From: Parerythrobacter_A sp963838735
Lineage (GTDB): Bacteria; Pseudomonadota; Alphaproteobacteria; Sphingomonadales; Sphingomonadaceae
Assembly (NCBI GenBank): GCA_963838735.1
Contig: CAWISG010000006.1
Span: forward strand, 290,722-354,721
DNA: 64,000 nucleotides
Reading direction: 5' to 3'
The notes beneath the pieces were generated by a model. That model was not told where the DNA came from, made no database searches, and saw nothing but the letters and a program-made list of their open reading frames with translations. The position numbers and the translations under genes are program-made. Positions 61,688 through 64,000 of this stretch are shown here, piece by piece (the stretch's first letter is position 1; each line of letters begins with the position of its first letter).

Positions 61688-63460
61688 ATGAACTTCCAGC
61701 AGACCAAGCCGGTTGCCGCCAGTGCCGCTACCGCAATCAAGACATTCTTTACCAAGCCATGACGCGCCCGAGCAAAGCGCGGCGTTGGAGCATGCATCGA
61801 AAGCCTGATTGCAGGCGTTCCTTTCCAATCCCTGCTGACGACGCTGATCGGGTCCGACGCATTTGGACAGGATTTTCGGCGATGATTTTGCGGAAACCGG
61901 ATCGCTCGATGCAATAGCGCCCGCACGCATGATGCGCGGGGCGTTGAACCTGCCGCTGGAGGCAGTCTGCCAGCTGGTCGCCCGCATGGCTGCCGAAGTC
62001 GATGCAGCCCACGAAGGTGCGTGGGCGAGACGGTTTGCCGACCGGGTGCATGACAGCAAGCGGCTCTCCAGCCTTGGCCTGCGCGATTACCTGACGCAGC
62101 GCGTGACTGATATGGCAATGCGCGCGGACTGGGAGCAGCGCATCGCAGACCTGACCGAAACCAATCCCCATGCCGTCTATCCCACCTCGCCCTATCGCGA
62201 GAGCGACGGCCGGGTAGTCACATCCCACGATCACCGCAGCGTGGACGCGGTGATGAGTTTTTCGACTTTCGCTTCCATCCGCATGGTCGATCATGTGCTG
62301 GACGAAGACCGCAACGAATTGCGCGATATCTATCGCCCGCTGGGGCGGTGCATCGCGCTGGTCGACAGCAATATCGAGGAGAATTACGCGGCGAAGATCG
62401 AAGCCTATTTCGCCCGTCACGGCATCCGGCTGGAAAAGCTGGTCTATCGCGCGATGGAGGCCGACAAGGGCCTGGGCACGGTCGAAAAAATGCTCGGCGA
62501 ATTCAAGAAACTCGGCCTGTCGCGTAACGAGCCGGTGCTGATAATCGGCGGCGGTGTGCTGGCCGATACGGGCGGGCTGGCCTGCGCGCTGTATGGCCGC
62601 AACACGCCCTATGTGATGCTGGGCACGTCCATTGTCACCGGTATCGATGCTGGACCTAGCCCGCGCACTTGCTGCGACGGGTTCGGTTACAAGAACCTGC
62701 TCGGCGCGTATCATCCGCCGGTGCTGTGCCTGACGGACCGCTATTTCTTCGCGTCGCTTCGCGAAGGATGGCTGCGGCACGGCATTGCGGAGATCGTCAA
62801 AATGGCGATCGTCAAGGATATGGAGCTGTTCGAAAACCTCGAAGCGGCGACCCCCGAACCTTGTCGAAACCCGCTTCGGCACTCTGGATTGTAAGGACGA
62901 CGATCCGATCCATGACCTGTCCAATGCCATCCTCGGCGCGGCGATGCGTACCTATGTCGAGGCGGAATACGACAATCTTTACGAGACGCACCAGTGCCGC
63001 CCGCACGCCTATGGCCACACCTGGTCGCCCGGCTTCGAGATCGAGGCGGGTTTGCTGCACGGCCATGCGGTCGCAATCTGCATGGGACTGGGCGCGTTTC
63101 TCAGCCAGCGGGCCGGGTGGATTGGCGAGGACGAGCTGCACCGCATTCTCAAATTGATGAGCGATTACGGGCTGAGCTTGTGGCACGATATCCTGCTGAA
63201 CGATGCGGTGATGCTGGAGAGCCATCGCAAGATCATCCAGAAGCGCGGCCAGAACCTCGTCGCGCCGGTTCCGCGCGGGGTGATCGGTGAATGCGGCTAT
63301 CTCGATGATGTCACCGAAGAATGACCTGCTCGCTGCCGTGCGGGACTACCGCGCGCTGTGCCGCGCCTATCCACGCGACGGGGCAGGGATCGAGCCCTTG
63401 TGCAGCGATGTCGGGTTGGAGGATCCCTCCACCGTCACCGGACCGCTGGTACAGGATTGA
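61688..63460 (+). pseudogene. mysA: Sedoheptulose-7-phosphate cyclase, MysA-like, with N-terminal extension, frameshifted
   Basis: The cyclase part (about 62216-63460, 413 codons, the usual length) has CIALVDSNIEENYAAKIEAY, PVLIIGGGVLADTGGLACAL, GTSIVTGIDAGPSPRTCCDG, GLRHGIAEIVKMAIVKDME-type residues and CRPHAYGHTWSPGFEIEAGL with metal-site histidines. A shift near 62862-62872 (one extra C) and another near 63316-63324 are required, the last restoring AAVRDYRALCRAYPRDGAGI. Upstream, about 176 residues of mostly helical sequence precede it. They are read from a TTG (61863) or, with further shifts near 61770-61880, from the ATG at 61688, which has AAGAGG six bases before it. The family closes sedoheptulose-7-phosphate to demethyl-4-deoxygadusol or epi-valiolone. 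Confidence 0.78.
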
Positions 63461-63501
63461 ATGAACACACTGGAACAATTCAAAACAGAAGGAATACGAC
63501 G

Positions 63502-64000
63502 ATGCCTAAAACCGCCATCATGTTCGGCTCCAGGTCGGCGCGCTTGCCGAAACGGTCCGATATTCAGCTGCCAGTCCTATAATCAGGCTCTGAAGGAAGC
63601 GGGCCTGAAATGGGAATGGGATCACAACACCTATGCCCAGCTATTGGAACAGGCAGGCGGCAAGGAGCGGCTTACCATGCTGGCCGCGGCCACCGGCACG
63701 GACCTCTCCGAAGAAAGGATAGAGGATATCCACGCCCGCAAGACCGAACTGGCCTGTGCTGCGATGAAGGACCAGGGCGTGGGCCTGCGTCCCGGTGTGG
63801 CCGAGCTGGTCGCCCTGGCGAAGGAGCGCAGTATGAAGCTGGCGCTGGTGACCACCACCTACCAACCCCACAATATCGACGCGGTTTTTTCAGCGGCGGG
63901 CGACGCATTTTCTGCGGAAGATTTCGACCATATTGTGGACCGCAACAAGGTGACGGAAGGCAAGCCATCGCCCGAACCCTACGAACTGACGCTGGAAGAG
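63502..64000 (+). pseudogene. HAD family phosphatase, frameshifted and cut by window end
   Basis: ATG 63502 begins MPKTAIMFGS, near the HAD motif I region. Three small shifts within 63531-63576 are needed to reach YNQALKEAGLKWEWDHNTYA. The frame then runs open to the end with KERLTMLAAATGTDLSEERI, LRPGVAELVALAKERSMKLA, LVTTTYQPHNIDAVFSAAGD (motif II) and NKVTEGKPSPEPYELTLEE (motif III). This is a HAD-IA (CbbY-like) hydrolase. As the last visible gene of the cluster it may dephosphorylate a pathway intermediate, which is inference. Confidence 0.7.

Noticed and set aside
61688..61762. A 24-codon frame resembling a small precursor peptide between mysD and mysA
   Set aside because: It is better explained as the frameshifted start of mysA, since protein-like sequence continues in other frames directly after it.

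Overview
The window is GC-rich alphaproteobacterial chromosome. Gene content points to Sphingomonadales, most likely the Erythrobacteraceae branch: GapR, DUF1244 and DUF2312 proteins, a GlnRS/GluRS-family gltX of about 456 residues, divergent ubiG/lysC, and a pilus locus built on DUF4402 subunits. This assignment is an inference from gene families and base composition. No rRNA is present.

Layout. 0-7.4 kb: stress-type PRC-barrel/DUF2382 protein, MATE exporter, a DUF305/LVIVD fusion, then rplL and rplJ on the minus strand and a small lipoprotein. 7.4-8.4 kb: a three-gene Xre/DUF2975/small-peptide operon. 8.7-17.4 kb: rpoB and rpoC on the plus strand, separated by a palindromic repeat. The rplJL pair is inverted relative to rpoBC and bracketed by 48-bp inverted repeats. 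17.4-28.8 kb: housekeeping genes (gltX, pyk, gapR, an SDR dehydrogenase, yebC-ruvC, an ArsC-like protein, a glycerophosphodiester phosphodiesterase, ubiG, lysC). 29.2-36 kb: two mirrored copies of a divergent pair (LytTR membrane regulator plus DUF2306-like membrane protein) flanking ahpC/ahpF and a nitronate monooxygenase. 36-43.8 kb: dienelactone hydrolase, RNA helicase, retropepsin-like secreted protein, SPFH/NfeD operon, NDUFA9-like protein, tRNA-Leu(CAG). 43.9-48.3 kb: a frameshifted CitE-like lyase, cysQ, and the sulfate-activation pair cysD-cysNC.

48.4-55.6 kb is a chaperone-usher type locus: four secreted DUF4402 proteins, a chaperone-like protein and a large usher-like barrel, with a shared TTGCGTAA motif in front of several units. 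55.8-58.1 kb holds two acyl-CoA dehydrogenases.

58.4-64 kb is the most interesting part: a gene cluster whose members match mycosporine-like amino acid (UV sunscreen) biosynthesis: O-methyltransferase (MysB-like), ATP-grasp (MysC-like), D-Ala-D-Ala-ligase-like ATP-grasp (MysD-like), sedoheptulose-7-phosphate cyclase (MysA-like, with a long N-terminal extension) and a HAD phosphatase running off the window. All but the first gene carry several single-base frameshifts as read. The cluster is therefore either decaying or affected by sequence error at a contig end; similarity is preserved on both sides of every shift, which favours error or very recent loss.
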